This document shows, piece after piece, positions 16,950 to 24,819 of a stretch of 64,000 bases of DNA (positions are counted from its first letter, which is position 1; each line of letters opens with the position of its first letter). Source of the stretch: a virus; the IMG/VR virus record IMGVR_UViG_3300025011_000018, positions 62,001-126,000 of that record, one strand, 5' to 3'. The notes beneath the pieces were generated by a model. It was given only the letters and a program-made list of their open reading frames with translations. It searched no databases and was not told where the DNA came from. The translations under genes were made by a program, and so were the position numbers.

Positions 16950-18029
16950 TTACTTCCCGATTTTATCCATTATATTTATAAAGACACCAATATCACATTT
17001 TTTTATAGCTGCAAGTAAATCTTCTTTACTATAATTATCTAACAAACTTAAATCAATATCTTCATCCATTATATAACTCAATTGACTAGTGTAACTTTTG
17101 TCACCTTCTGCATATGTTTTTATTGTCAAACTTGGGTCGCTATGATGTCCTTGTTTTTGTGTCTTCTTAACATCTTTAGTTAATTTCCAAGCCATATTAC
17201 ATGAGCTTTTTTTAAGAGAATGTATTCCTATTTTTCTTTCCTCTTTATCAATATTATATTTTTCACAAAATCTACCTAGTATTTCATATAAATAAGTATC
17301 GCTTACATTGAATATCCTTTTTTTATTATCATCGTCTTTTTTTAGTTGTAATAATTTTTCATAAAACTGATCGCTTATTGCAGTAGGATCTTCGTTTCCA
17401 CCTTTATCTATTACTTTTATAATCCAAACCATTTTCCCAGTTTCAACATCTTCTTCTCTCTTAATATCTTTCCATTTCATATCTAAAACCGCTGATTTTC
17501 TAATTCCAGTAACGTAACAGGTTTGAAAATATAAAGATGCTATTAATCCCTTACCTCTATAGGTATAAGTTTCTGAAAATTCATATAAGTCTTTTCTTTC
17601 TTGATTTGAGAATGGAGAATAACTGTCTGGATTATCTTTAAGAGATTTCATGTAAAAAATATTAGGATCAATTTCATTATTTTTTGTATGTAGATATTTA
17701 AATAGTGACCTTAATCCTCCTATTTTAGAATTTATCGTACCATTAGAATTTTTTACTTTACCAATCTTTTTACTTTCTTTTGTTGATAAGTATGTAACAA
17801 ATAGCTCCACGTCGTCACTATTTAATTTTTTTAAATCATCCCATGTTAATATACTTAAATCTTTTCCTGTGGTATATTCAAAGAATTCTTTAATATAGCC
17901 TTTATAGCTTGATTTTGTACAATCACTCTCTTGTTTATCTAAAAACATATTAATGTAGCTATATACAGAATTATTTTTAAATCCTACAACCATTGCTCTC
18001 GAACCCTTCATTTCCTCTAACTGTGTCAT
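16950..18029 (-). CDS. tyrosine recombinase / integrase, 359 aa
   Basis: N-terminal core-binding domain (about residues 20-120), then a catalytic domain with Arg in TGIRKSAVLDMKW (R177), Lys in VIDKGG (K209), His in IHSLKKS (H270), His in GHHSDPS and the nucleophile Tyr in TYAEG (Y306). The second catalytic Arg of the usual HxLR box is Lys here. Likely integrase or resolvase of the replicon; it sits beside the partition and replication genes. GGAGGAAATATT ribosome site. With the Arg-to-Lys change activity cannot be assumed. Confidence 0.8.
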   Translation of the reverse strand: MTQLEEMKGSRAMVVGFKNNSVYSYINMFLDKQESDCTKSSYKGYIKEFFEYTTGKDLSILTWDDLKKLNSDDVELFVTYLSTKESKKIGKVKNSNGTINSKIGGLRSLFKYLHTKNNEIDPNIFYMKSLKDNPDSYSPFSNQERKDLYEFSETYTYRGKGLIASLYFQTCYVTGIRKSAVLDMKWKDIKREEDVETGKMVWIIKVIDKGGNEDPTAISDQFYEKLLQLKKDDDNKKRIFNVSDTYLYEILGRFCEKYNIDKEERKIGIHSLKKSSCNMAWKLTKDVKKTQKQGHHSDPSLTIKTYAEGDKSYTSQLSYIMDEDIDLSLLDNYSKEDLLAAIKKCDIGVFINIMDKIGK

Positions 18030-18123
18030 AATATTTCCTCCAATTTTTATATTTAATCTTATTTATAAATTAATTGTAGCAAACTTCCAAATAATAGTCA
18101 ATACACAAATGTAAAATATTTAT

Positions 18124-18150
18124 AAAAAAAAGGAATGCCTTGCAGCATCC
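18124..18150 (-). terminator. rho-independent terminator of the 18-23 kb operon
   Basis: On the minus strand GGATGC-loop-GCATTCC (18132-18150, one bulged T) followed by a run of eight Ts, three bases past the Spo0E-like stop codon. Confidence 0.75.
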
Positions 18151-18153
18151 CCA

Positions 18154-18327
18154 CTACTTCTTATCTGCCTCGTCTTTCATTAGTTTATAATAATCGTTAA
18201 TTACCTTATCTAACATATCGTTTATCTTTTTAGTTCTATATGCATCTACTCCCTCAATTTCTATCAGCCTATATAACTCAGTCCTTAGATCATCAATCTT
18301 TTTGATGACTTCTTCTATTTTGTTCAT
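18154..18327 (-). CDS. Spo0E-like aspartyl-phosphate phosphatase, 57 aa
   Basis: The sequence has the Spo0E family layout: helix one IDDLRTELYRLIEIEG, a short turn, helix two with NDMLDKVINDYYKLM. The family motif SQxLD reads NDMLD here: the Asp is kept and the Ser replaced. Family members dephosphorylate Spo0A-P and delay sporulation. Size (about 57 aa) fits. GGGTGAT ribosome site. A phage-plasmid copy could keep the host from sporulating, or time that step. The family call is good; activity is inferred. Confidence 0.65.
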   Translation of the reverse strand: MNKIEEVIKKIDDLRTELYRLIEIEGVDAYRTKKINDMLDKVINDYYKLMKDEADKK

Positions 18328-18413
18328 AATATCACCCTATATTAATTTGCCCAAATATCGTGTTTTTATTTACTGTATTAATATAGAGTGCTAAAAATTA
18401 TTAATCGTATCAA

Positions 18414-18647
18414 TTAAACAACATTTTGCATTTGAAACATTTCCTCATTCTCCCACATTTCTTGAACGTCTGCATCTTCAAACCTAAACCAATCCCAAGG
18501 TAAAATTAGCACCTCTCCTTCAAGCAAAATTGAACATACTATACCATCATTACTTACGTCTACTTCTTCGATGAATGTGCCTTCCAGACCCTTGTAGTCA
18601 CCGTCAATTACCATCACTATCTGATTCTCATAATTTCCATATAACAT
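18414..18647 (-). CDS. hypothetical protein with KOW-like segment, 77 aa
   Basis: GAGGAGG ribosome site. VMVIDGDYKGLEGTFIEEV resembles a KOW/SH3-like beta-barrel motif, and the C-terminus is acidic and Met-rich. No firm family. Confidence 0.55.
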   Translation of the reverse strand: MLYGNYENQIVMVIDGDYKGLEGTFIEEVDVSNDGIVCSILLEGEVLILPWDWFRFEDADVQEMWENEEMFQMQNVV

Positions 18648-18659
18648 ACTAATTCCTCC

Positions 18660-18854
18660 TCAAAATATTTTACTAATAACTACTGGCAATATTCTTACAG
18701 ATATATATCCCGCCAATAAAAAACTTGCACAGAATAAATTTAAATTTAGTGATTTTTTATCAACCTCTTTTTCATTTGAAATCCTTAAAATATTAAGAGT
18801 GATAACAATTAATCCAAATGCCAATGCTAATTTACTAATAATAATATAAGTCAT
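18660..18854 (-). CDS. small membrane protein, 64 aa
   Basis: ATG at 18854 lies after GGGAGGGATTAGT. Two hydrophobic segments (LALAFGLIVITLNIL; LFCASFLLAGYISV) separated by a charged loop: a small two-pass membrane protein. Part of the putative transfer operon; function unknown. Confidence 0.55.
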   Translation of the reverse strand: MTYIIISKLALAFGLIVITLNILRISNEKEVDKKSLNLNLFCASFLLAGYISVRILPVVISKIF

Positions 18855-18931
18855 ACTAATCCCTCCCAAATATATAATCATGATATTTTAAAACTGTTTC
18901 AATAATATAAATTCTCACCTTACTCCACATA

Positions 18932-19555
18932 TTACCACTCCTTAATTTGGTTATAATCTTTATAAACATAGTTCAATTCTACTTTCTTGAGTTTATCTAT
19001 AATCCCCTTAACTTTTTCAACATTAGTTGTAACAATGATTATCGGGGGATACTTTTCAAAGTACTTTAAATATTCTTCGCTCTCATAAAAGGCTTCCCAA
19101 GATTCTACTTTACTATCAAACCTCCTTCCGCTTAAATCAATTTCTATAAAATACCATCTATCAATATTTATCAATATGTCAGGTCTAAATGAATATTTTC
19201 GTCCAGAATGTTTAAAATAATATTGTATTTCCAATTGTACCGATGTGGGGGATTTGTTTCTTATACTACAGTAGAAATCGCTACAAGCTAAACTGTGAGA
19301 CAACTGAGTAGGCTTATTGGTATTAGTATAACAAACGCTTAATATATTGCATCCTTTTTTACTTATACAATAAACAAATTCTCCACATTCAGTACAATCA
19401 ATAACTTTAATATAACCAACTTTTACCATTTGTTTTAATCTGTATTGGCAATTTTTAACAGTTTGGTACAATCTACAAATTCTTTTAGTGTTTAGATATT
19501 TTACTAAGTATAAATCCTTTAAAAACTTCCTATCTCGCTCAGTTAATCTAATCAC
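18932..19555 (-). CDS. Replic_Relax-type protein, 207 aa
   Basis: GTG start seven bases from AGGAGG. N-terminal winged helix (LTERDRKFLKDLYLVKYLNTKRICRLY) and a C-terminal part with SFRPDILINI and FIEIDLS, a PD-(D/E)xK-like arrangement. This is the layout of the 'replication-relaxation' family found on conjugative plasmids and integrative elements of Gram-positives, usually beside a VirD4-type ATPase as here. Its biochemical role is not firmly established; plasmid DNA processing is presumed. Confidence 0.65.
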   Translation of the reverse strand: MIRLTERDRKFLKDLYLVKYLNTKRICRLYQTVKNCQYRLKQMVKVGYIKVIDCTECGEFVYCISKKGCNILSVCYTNTNKPTQLSHSLACSDFYCSIRNKSPTSVQLEIQYYFKHSGRKYSFRPDILINIDRWYFIEIDLSGRRFDSKVESWEAFYESEEYLKYFEKYPPIIIVTTNVEKVKGIIDKLKKVELNYVYKDYNQIKEW

Positions 19556-19660
19556 TATATTGCCTCCTGAAATACTATAATGTACTGAGCCGCTTTAACT
19601 TTTCAAATCCACACGGTTCTAGGCATTCAACTATTAATAAGACAAAGATACTGTCAACAC

Positions 19661-22156
19661 CTATATACACACCTTATCCTTATCAATTCCTTTGCCTTTT
19701 ATCATCATTGGTTCTTTAAATAGTTCCTCATAATAGTCTGTCTGTTTAACTCCATATCTGGCAGCACACAAGCTATCTAAATTACTTCTATCAATCTTTT
19801 TTCTCTTAGTTTCTATTGGTGGTAACAACTTTAACACCATTGGATAATTAACATTTTTGTGATGCCAGCTAACTAAAGCAAATCTACTTCTGCTATGTTT
19901 GGCATTTAGTTTTTCCACCTCTTTTAGTTCATCATAAGTATACGGGGAATAAAACTCACTAACCTTGCTAAAATTGTACATACTTGTTGGCATCATTAAT
20001 ATACTGACTCCTGCCGATCTTAAATTCTCAAACATGCGTCCAAAAATATCAACCGAGTGGATATAAAATACGTATTTGAGCCTCCATTTACGTGACGCAA
20101 TTATATTATCTGTTAGCAAAAGCACAATATTGGGAAATTTGTTGAATTCATCAATTAATAAGTGGCATTGTTTTCTTTTATCTTCTGGAATATCATATCT
20201 ACTACTGGTAACAGCCAACCAAAGCTTCTGGACTAGGAATGTCACTATACTGTTTACATTTGAGCCAAATCTACTTTCTGGCACATTTATAATTACGCAA
20301 TATCCTTCATTAGCCCATTTAGCAAAATCAATCTTTTCTTTTCCCTTCTTAATTGAGAATAGTTTTTTCATTACTTGGTTATCCATCAACACATTCAATC
20401 TGCTTTCTATTCCTCTTATTGTTTGTGAATTATCTGGCTCATCGTCTATTTTAAATATATCTCTTACAAACGGTATCTGTGTTGGCAAGTTTAAATTATT
20501 TAAAAGTTTGTGTCTTAACTTTTTATCATGTAAGCACTCTCTAACCATTCCTAGGTTACCTTCATTCATAAATACCAGTTGTGCAACATCACACAGCATC
20601 TTGCTCATTAATGGTGTTAGCATTTGCTCTCTAGATTCAATCTGTATCGTATCCACAAATGTCCTTAAATGACTTGCCATTATTCCCGAAAACTCTTCCA
20701 TAATTTTAAATTTTATTAAATAATTCTCTTCTTTTTTTATTTTCTTCATATAAAAGTCAATGATTTCCCCCCATTCTAGTGGGAGTATGAATTCGTCTGA
20801 AGCATAATCTAAAACTATAATTTTTTCTTCTGGATATTTTTTATCAATAAATGACTTAACATGATCTTTAGTTTTGCCATCTATTGTATCGAATAAAAAC
20901 ACACCATCACCATGTTCAATACAGCCTATGGCATAATTTATATTCAAAGTTGTTTTCCCTGCTCCTTGTGGAGCTATGAACATCATAGGCTTACTATTAC
21001 TATCAGCATCGCTACCTGTATAAAAAGGTTTGCTAGTGCTTCCTTTATACATTTCTCCTAACTGAACACCTTTCTCGAATAGATCTTTAGGAATATCTAA
21101 TTCAGCTATGTTGACGGTGTCTACGATATCCTCATACTGTTTTAACATAGATTCTGAAGGTGTTTTTACTAGTTGTTTAACCTCCTGTGTATTCATAATA
21201 TATCCACCTTTGATTTGTCTAGTAATTTGGTTAACTACTTTTGCCTTGCCACACTTCAATGAATTATCTCCATTTAAATCTTGAAATATCGTTTGTGCGT
21301 TCCTACTTACATTCTGGATAGTTAAATTGCTGTTGCTTTTGATATATAAATTCACATTTGTATTAAACCCATCAAAAACTCCTTTGTGTTTTGAATTTGT
21401 AGATAAATCTTTTGCAAAATTCTCTTTCTCTTTTTTGGCATTAACAGCTTCTTCTCCACAAATTACTAAAGTTACTGCGTTCATCATCAAGTCTAAATGG
21501 TATAAAACAAAGTCACCAAGCTTATCTATAATCTCAAAGATATTATTGTAGTTTTGTATATTTCCAGTAGTAGCATACTTATCATAATTAGTCTGCCATT
21601 TATCCGCCCACTGATAATCAAACATTGGCTGCATCACATATTGAACTAAAATCTTATCATCTTCATGCTGAATATCTTTGTGCAGAACTATTAAGCTATC
21701 ACTAATGTTAACTCCATCGTCATTGTTTAAACTGAATATCCAGTTGTTTTTATATTTATAACTTTGCTTATAGCAATTTACGAAATCCTTTGTATAATCT
21801 TCAACTTCAATAATGTCGCTTTTATCTAGCAGAAATCTAAGCTTATTTAGAAATACAGATTTATACATTGTAGGGATTGCGTAACAATACTGAATTTTAT
21901 CTTTGGTATATAAAATCTCATAGCATATGGGTTGTTCAGGATAATATACTAATTCTTTCGTTTCTTTCCTTAATTCAATCCTGTCTAATAATGGCTTATT
22001 GAATTTAGCCAATGTATTAATAACTTTTTCAAAAGCTTTTCCATTGTATCCAGTCTTATATGAATTGATTTTTAATAGTGAGTACGGGGCATTTTCAATC
22101 TTAAATTTTCTAGGTATGCAATCTAGTACCCACGATATATTTTTAGCTAATTCCAT
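19661..22156 (-). CDS. VirD4/TraG- or HerA-type DNA-transfer ATPase, 831 aa
   Basis: The N-terminal ~380 residues are unassigned. The ATPase domain has a Walker A motif MFIAPQGAGKTT (K near residue 401) and a Walker B motif CHLLIDEFNKFP (around residue 670). This layout is that of coupling proteins and related conjugation ATPases that feed DNA into a secretion channel. The start overlaps the stop of the upstream membrane gene as TAATG, so the two are co-translated. It is distinct from the terminase at 31.5 kb. It could serve conjugative transfer of the phage-plasmid or another DNA-moving process. Confidence 0.75.
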   Translation of the reverse strand: MELAKNISWVLDCIPRKFKIENAPYSLLKINSYKTGYNGKAFEKVINTLAKFNKPLLDRIELRKETKELVYYPEQPICYEILYTKDKIQYCYAIPTMYKSVFLNKLRFLLDKSDIIEVEDYTKDFVNCYKQSYKYKNNWIFSLNNDDGVNISDSLIVLHKDIQHEDDKILVQYVMQPMFDYQWADKWQTNYDKYATTGNIQNYNNIFEIIDKLGDFVLYHLDLMMNAVTLVICGEEAVNAKKEKENFAKDLSTNSKHKGVFDGFNTNVNLYIKSNSNLTIQNVSRNAQTIFQDLNGDNSLKCGKAKVVNQITRQIKGGYIMNTQEVKQLVKTPSESMLKQYEDIVDTVNIAELDIPKDLFEKGVQLGEMYKGSTSKPFYTGSDADSNSKPMMFIAPQGAGKTTLNINYAIGCIEHGDGVFLFDTIDGKTKDHVKSFIDKKYPEEKIIVLDYASDEFILPLEWGEIIDFYMKKIKKEENYLIKFKIMEEFSGIMASHLRTFVDTIQIESREQMLTPLMSKMLCDVAQLVFMNEGNLGMVRECLHDKKLRHKLLNNLNLPTQIPFVRDIFKIDDEPDNSQTIRGIESRLNVLMDNQVMKKLFSIKKGKEKIDFAKWANEGYCVIINVPESRFGSNVNSIVTFLVQKLWLAVTSSRYDIPEDKRKQCHLLIDEFNKFPNIVLLLTDNIIASRKWRLKYVFYIHSVDIFGRMFENLRSAGVSILMMPTSMYNFSKVSEFYSPYTYDELKEVEKLNAKHSRSRFALVSWHHKNVNYPMVLKLLPPIETKRKKIDRSNLDSLCAARYGVKQTDYYEELFKEPMMIKGKGIDKDKVCI

Positions 22157-22518
22157 TATCCATGCACTCCCATTCTCACTAAGACATTAAAAATTCTAAA
22201 CAATAAAAGTATAAATGAAACAAATAGCAATTGCTGAGTATCTTCTGGCTTTCCTTTGAACATTACTCTAACACACAGGTATGTCATCCATCCTACAATT
22301 CCAATACATATAACTGCTAATAACTGATCTAATAGATTCATAAAAAATGGATACATAAAGTTCAATTTTTCCTGAATTTTTATATTTACAGTGTTTCCTA
22401 TAGTATCTAGTTTCTCCGCTATCTTTTGATCAATCTGATTTCCTACTGAAGACTTTAGTTCATTAACTTTATTTATTGCATCCATTCTAAATTGGCTAAT
22501 TCCACTAAATATATCCAT
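22156..22518 (-). CDS. membrane protein of the transfer-like module, 120 aa
   Basis: A soluble N-terminal helix (about residues 1-50) is followed by two hydrophobic segments (LLDQLLAVICIGIVGWMTYL; LLFVSFILLLFRIFNVLV). Overlaps the ATPase start, which suggests stoichiometric assembly with it. No named family. Confidence 0.55.
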   Translation of the reverse strand: MDIFSGISQFRMDAINKVNELKSSVGNQIDQKIAEKLDTIGNTVNIKIQEKLNFMYPFFMNLLDQLLAVICIGIVGWMTYLCVRVMFKGKPEDTQQLLFVSFILLLFRIFNVLVRMGVHG

Positions 22519-22526
22519 ATAATCAC

Positions 22527-22787
22527 CTATCTCATATTTCTTAAAATTTCATTACATATCTTATCAGTCATTTGTATAATAATTGGAATACCCCTTCCAA
22601 ATAAGTAGCCTATGAATGCTGTGGTCACTCCAGCATATGGATTTCCACCACTCATTCCTCCAGATCCACCAGTTCTACTTCTAATTATCTTTATGGCATT
22701 GCTGAACAAAGTAAAAGCTAACGCTAATTTTAAAATTCCAAATAAATATGGGGATAATGAATTAAATATAACTGAAAATAAATCCAT
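22527..22787 (-). CDS. small membrane protein, VirB2/TrbC-like in form, 86 aa
   Basis: Two hydrophobic stretches (LFGILKLALAFTLFSNAI; VTTAFIGYLFGRGIPIII) separated by a Gly-rich loop (RTGGSGGMSGGNP). Small two-helix proteins of this form beside a VirD4-like ATPase suggest a pilin- or channel-like subunit. This is an analogy only. Confidence 0.5.
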   Translation of the reverse strand: MDLFSVIFNSLSPYLFGILKLALAFTLFSNAIKIIRSRTGGSGGMSGGNPYAGVTTAFIGYLFGRGIPIIIQMTDKICNEILRNMR

Positions 22788-22927
22788 TACTTCTTCCTCC
22801 TTTTTGGATTATCTATGTTTTTAATTTCTTTTTTAATGATTGGTAAACCTAATTGCGTTAGCTTAAACAGTACGTAACCTAAACACAGAGTTCCTATGAC
22901 GTTTGATACACTTATCAAATTTTCCAT
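22787..22927 (-). CDS. small membrane protein, 46 aa
   Basis: ATG at 22927 is chosen by spacing from AAAGGAG; an ATG 9 bases earlier is too close to it. One membrane segment (VIGTLCLGYVLFKL) and a highly basic C-terminus (NPKRRKK). First gene of the 22.9-18.1 kb run; its stop codon overlaps the next start. Confidence 0.5.
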   Translation of the reverse strand: MENLISVSNVIGTLCLGYVLFKLTQLGLPIIKKEIKNIDNPKRRKK

Positions 22928-23006
22928 AATCTTCATATCTCCTTTATGAATATAAAATATAAAATTGCACATAATATTATCACAATACTTTATCGGAGGT
23001 GATTAG

Positions 23007-23078
23007 ATGTTCACATTAACATTAGTAAGTTTAGGAGTAATTTTCGTAAGTGATGTAGTTACAATGTTCGTTAAATAA
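23007..23078 (+). CDS. 23-codon hydrophobic peptide
   Basis: ATG six bases after a full GGAGGTGAT ribosome site; the product is almost all hydrophobic (LTLVSLGVIFVSDVV) with a single Lys at the end. It is followed 18 bases later by a terminator, so it is a complete mini-transcription unit on the opposite strand to its neighbours. In form it resembles type I toxin peptides or small membrane regulators; no antisense RNA is proven. Confidence 0.5.
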   Translation: MFTLTLVSLGVIFVSDVVTMFVK

Positions 23079-23096
23079 TTAAATTTAATTTACTTT

Positions 23097-23120
23097 AGCA
23101 TCTCAATGGTGCTATTTTTT
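23097..23120 (+). terminator. terminator of the small peptide gene
   Basis: AGCATC (23097-23102) pairs with GGTGCT (23108-23113), followed by ATTTTTT. It overlaps the 3' end of the convergent minus-strand gene. Confidence 0.65.
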
Positions 23121-23361
23121 ATATTGTTTTTATTTTTTCAATTCCAGCATTTGTGATGTAATAAGTTTTTGAATTATGATCTACTGCACCCTCTTTGACA
23201 AATCCTAGTAAATTTAATACTTTAAAGGTTATTCGTATCTTATTGGTTGAAAGATTAATCAATTCTTCTATTCTTTTAATAGTGCATGATTGCATTTGTG
23301 ATATAAAACCATTATCTTTCATTATTATTAGAATTCTAAAGTCATTTTTACTTAGCGTCAC
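23119..23361 (-). CDS. winged-helix DNA-binding protein, 80 aa
   Basis: GTG start behind GGAGGTGAAGTT. The pattern DFRILIIMKDNG, IKRIEELINLSTNKIRITFKVLNLLGFVKEG and YYITNAGIEKI is a MarR/PadR-like winged helix with wing. It sits next to the divergent promoter at 23.5 kb and may regulate it. Confidence 0.65.
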   Translation of the reverse strand: MTLSKNDFRILIIMKDNGFISQMQSCTIKRIEELINLSTNKIRITFKVLNLLGFVKEGAVDHNSKTYYITNAGIEKIKTI

Positions 23362-23500
23362 AACTTCACCTCCTTGTTTAACTTACCACTCATTTACTGT
23401 TGCTTTATATTCTATATCTATTGCATTAATATGGTTAATATGCCAGTACATTACAAATTAATTTAATTATATTTTTATAAACTAAAATATAAAATAGTTG

Positions 23501-23530
23501 TTGACAAGTAATGGTAATATATATTATAAT
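23501..23530 (+). promoter_or_regulatory. sigma-A promoter of the rightward operon
   Basis: TTGACA (23501-23506), 18-base spacer, TATAAT (23525-23530), 23 bases before the first ATG. Both hexamers match consensus exactly. AAAATATAAAAT lies just upstream. Confidence 0.8.
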
Positions 23531-23553
23531 TAACATGAAGCGAGGTACATTAT

Positions 23554-23724
23554 ATGAACGAGTTAGAAAAGAAGGTCAAAGATATTGGCTCAGATAATGT
23601 TTGGAGTAGAATAAAGTATGATATAGAAATAGAATTAAACAGTATTAGTAACTGTGGTGAGTGCAGAATATTAAGCAAGGAACAAGCAGAAGAAGTTCTA
23701 AAGAAGTATAAAACTAAAATATAA
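23554..23724 (+). CDS. hypothetical protein, 56 aa
   Basis: First gene after the rightward promoter, behind GCGAGG. Charged helix-rich protein with CGEC near the middle. The last codons run into an AAAATATAAAA motif. Unrecognised. Confidence 0.55.
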   Translation: MNELEKKVKDIGSDNVWSRIKYDIEIELNSISNCGECRILSKEQAEEVLKKYKTKI

Positions 23725-23740
23725 AATTAGGAGAATGTTT

Positions 23741-23896
23741 ATGGAAGATGAAAGTTGCAGAAATTGTGGAAATCATAATGGGTACTACTGTACTCTTTTA
23801 ATAGAGTTAGACCCTTTAGAAGAAGTAGATGAATATTGTTTTAACTACAAATATAAAAGACAATTGAATATTACATATGATGAAAGCGAGGAGTAA
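23741..23896 (+). CDS. small Cys-rich protein, 51 aa
   Basis: GGAG ribosome site. Four Cys in CRNCGNHNGYYCTLL and EYCFNYK, a likely single zinc site of the kind seen in small clostridial and phage proteins. Followed five bases later by the CoiA-like gene. Confidence 0.55.
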   Translation: MEDESCRNCGNHNGYYCTLLIELDPLEEVDEYCFNYKYKRQLNITYDESEE

Positions 23897-23901
23897 TATT
23901 A

Positions 23902-24819
23902 ATGCTGGTTTGTAAAGTTGGAGATAAAGATGTGAATACTGTGGATTATAATAAGGATGATTTGCGGCTATGGTCAAATAAGAAAATTTTAAAGTGTCCA
24001 GTTTGCGATAATAAACTGATATATAAAAATGGTTTAGTTAAAATACCTCATTTTGCTCATGCAAATAATTGTGATTGTCATGATTTTTATTATGAAAATG
24101 AAACCAAAGAGCATATGATGGGTAAGATGATTCTTTATAAATGGTTAAAAGAATTTTCTGATATAAAAGTATCTAAATTAGAAGCATGGATTTCTGAAAC
24201 CAAACAAAGACCAGATTTATATTTAGAATTACATGATGGTACAAAAATAGTCATTGAATTTCAGTGTACTCCAATAACTTTAGAACAATATTTAAATAGG
24301 CATAACTTATATAAATTAATTGGCATTAATGATTTTTGGATATTAGGAACTGATAAGTATAAGTTGTTTAAATCTCAAAAAGGTAGACTGAAAGTATTAC
24401 AAGAAGAACTGTTAAGAGAAAACAATTATGTCTTACATTTAGATGCATATAATGAGAAAATTTATAAATATTTTAATCTAAAAGAATTTAGAAATATTAA
24501 CAAAAATATAAAAGATGTAGTATTTAATTATGATAATGTTTTTAATTTTAATATTGGTGATAATGTAGACATTTATGATCCATTTGAATATATGAAAGAA
24601 AAGTGTAAACAAGGTTATTTTCAAAGTAATAAAGATATGAATTTTCCGTTGTATAGAGTTTTAGAAAATACAAAGGAAGATAAATATGTAATTATAGGTG
24701 ATTTTAAATATGAAAACCAAGCAAAGAATTATATTAATATGTATATGAAAGAACTTAGAAATAATTTTAAAATTATAAAAATAGAAAAAGGAGATAACTA
24801 TGGGATCGGTAAAAATTGA
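23902..24819 (+). CDS. CoiA-like nuclease-type protein, 305 aa
   Basis: N-terminal zinc-binding part (LKCPVCDNKLIYKNG, then HFAHANNCDCH) and a central nuclease-like block RPDLYLEL...IVIEFQCTPI, the arrangement of competence protein CoiA. CoiA proteins promote recombination of incoming DNA in naturally competent bacteria; in phages the role is unclear. The C-terminal third is divergent. Its stop overlaps the next gene by 20 bases. Confidence 0.7.
   Translation: MLVCKVGDKDVNTVDYNKDDLRLWSNKKILKCPVCDNKLIYKNGLVKIPHFAHANNCDCHDFYYENETKEHMMGKMILYKWLKEFSDIKVSKLEAWISETKQRPDLYLELHDGTKIVIEFQCTPITLEQYLNRHNLYKLIGINDFWILGTDKYKLFKSQKGRLKVLQEELLRENNYVLHLDAYNEKIYKYFNLKEFRNINKNIKDVVFNYDNVFNFNIGDNVDIYDPFEYMKEKCKQGYFQSNKDMNFPLYRVLENTKEDKYVIIGDFKYENQAKNYINMYMKELRNNFKIIKIEKGDNYGIGKN

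Noticed and set aside
20076-20672. 198-codon plus-strand open frame opposite the VirD4-like ATPase gene
   Set aside because: Antisense shadow of a strongly supported gene with Walker motifs; no ribosome site.
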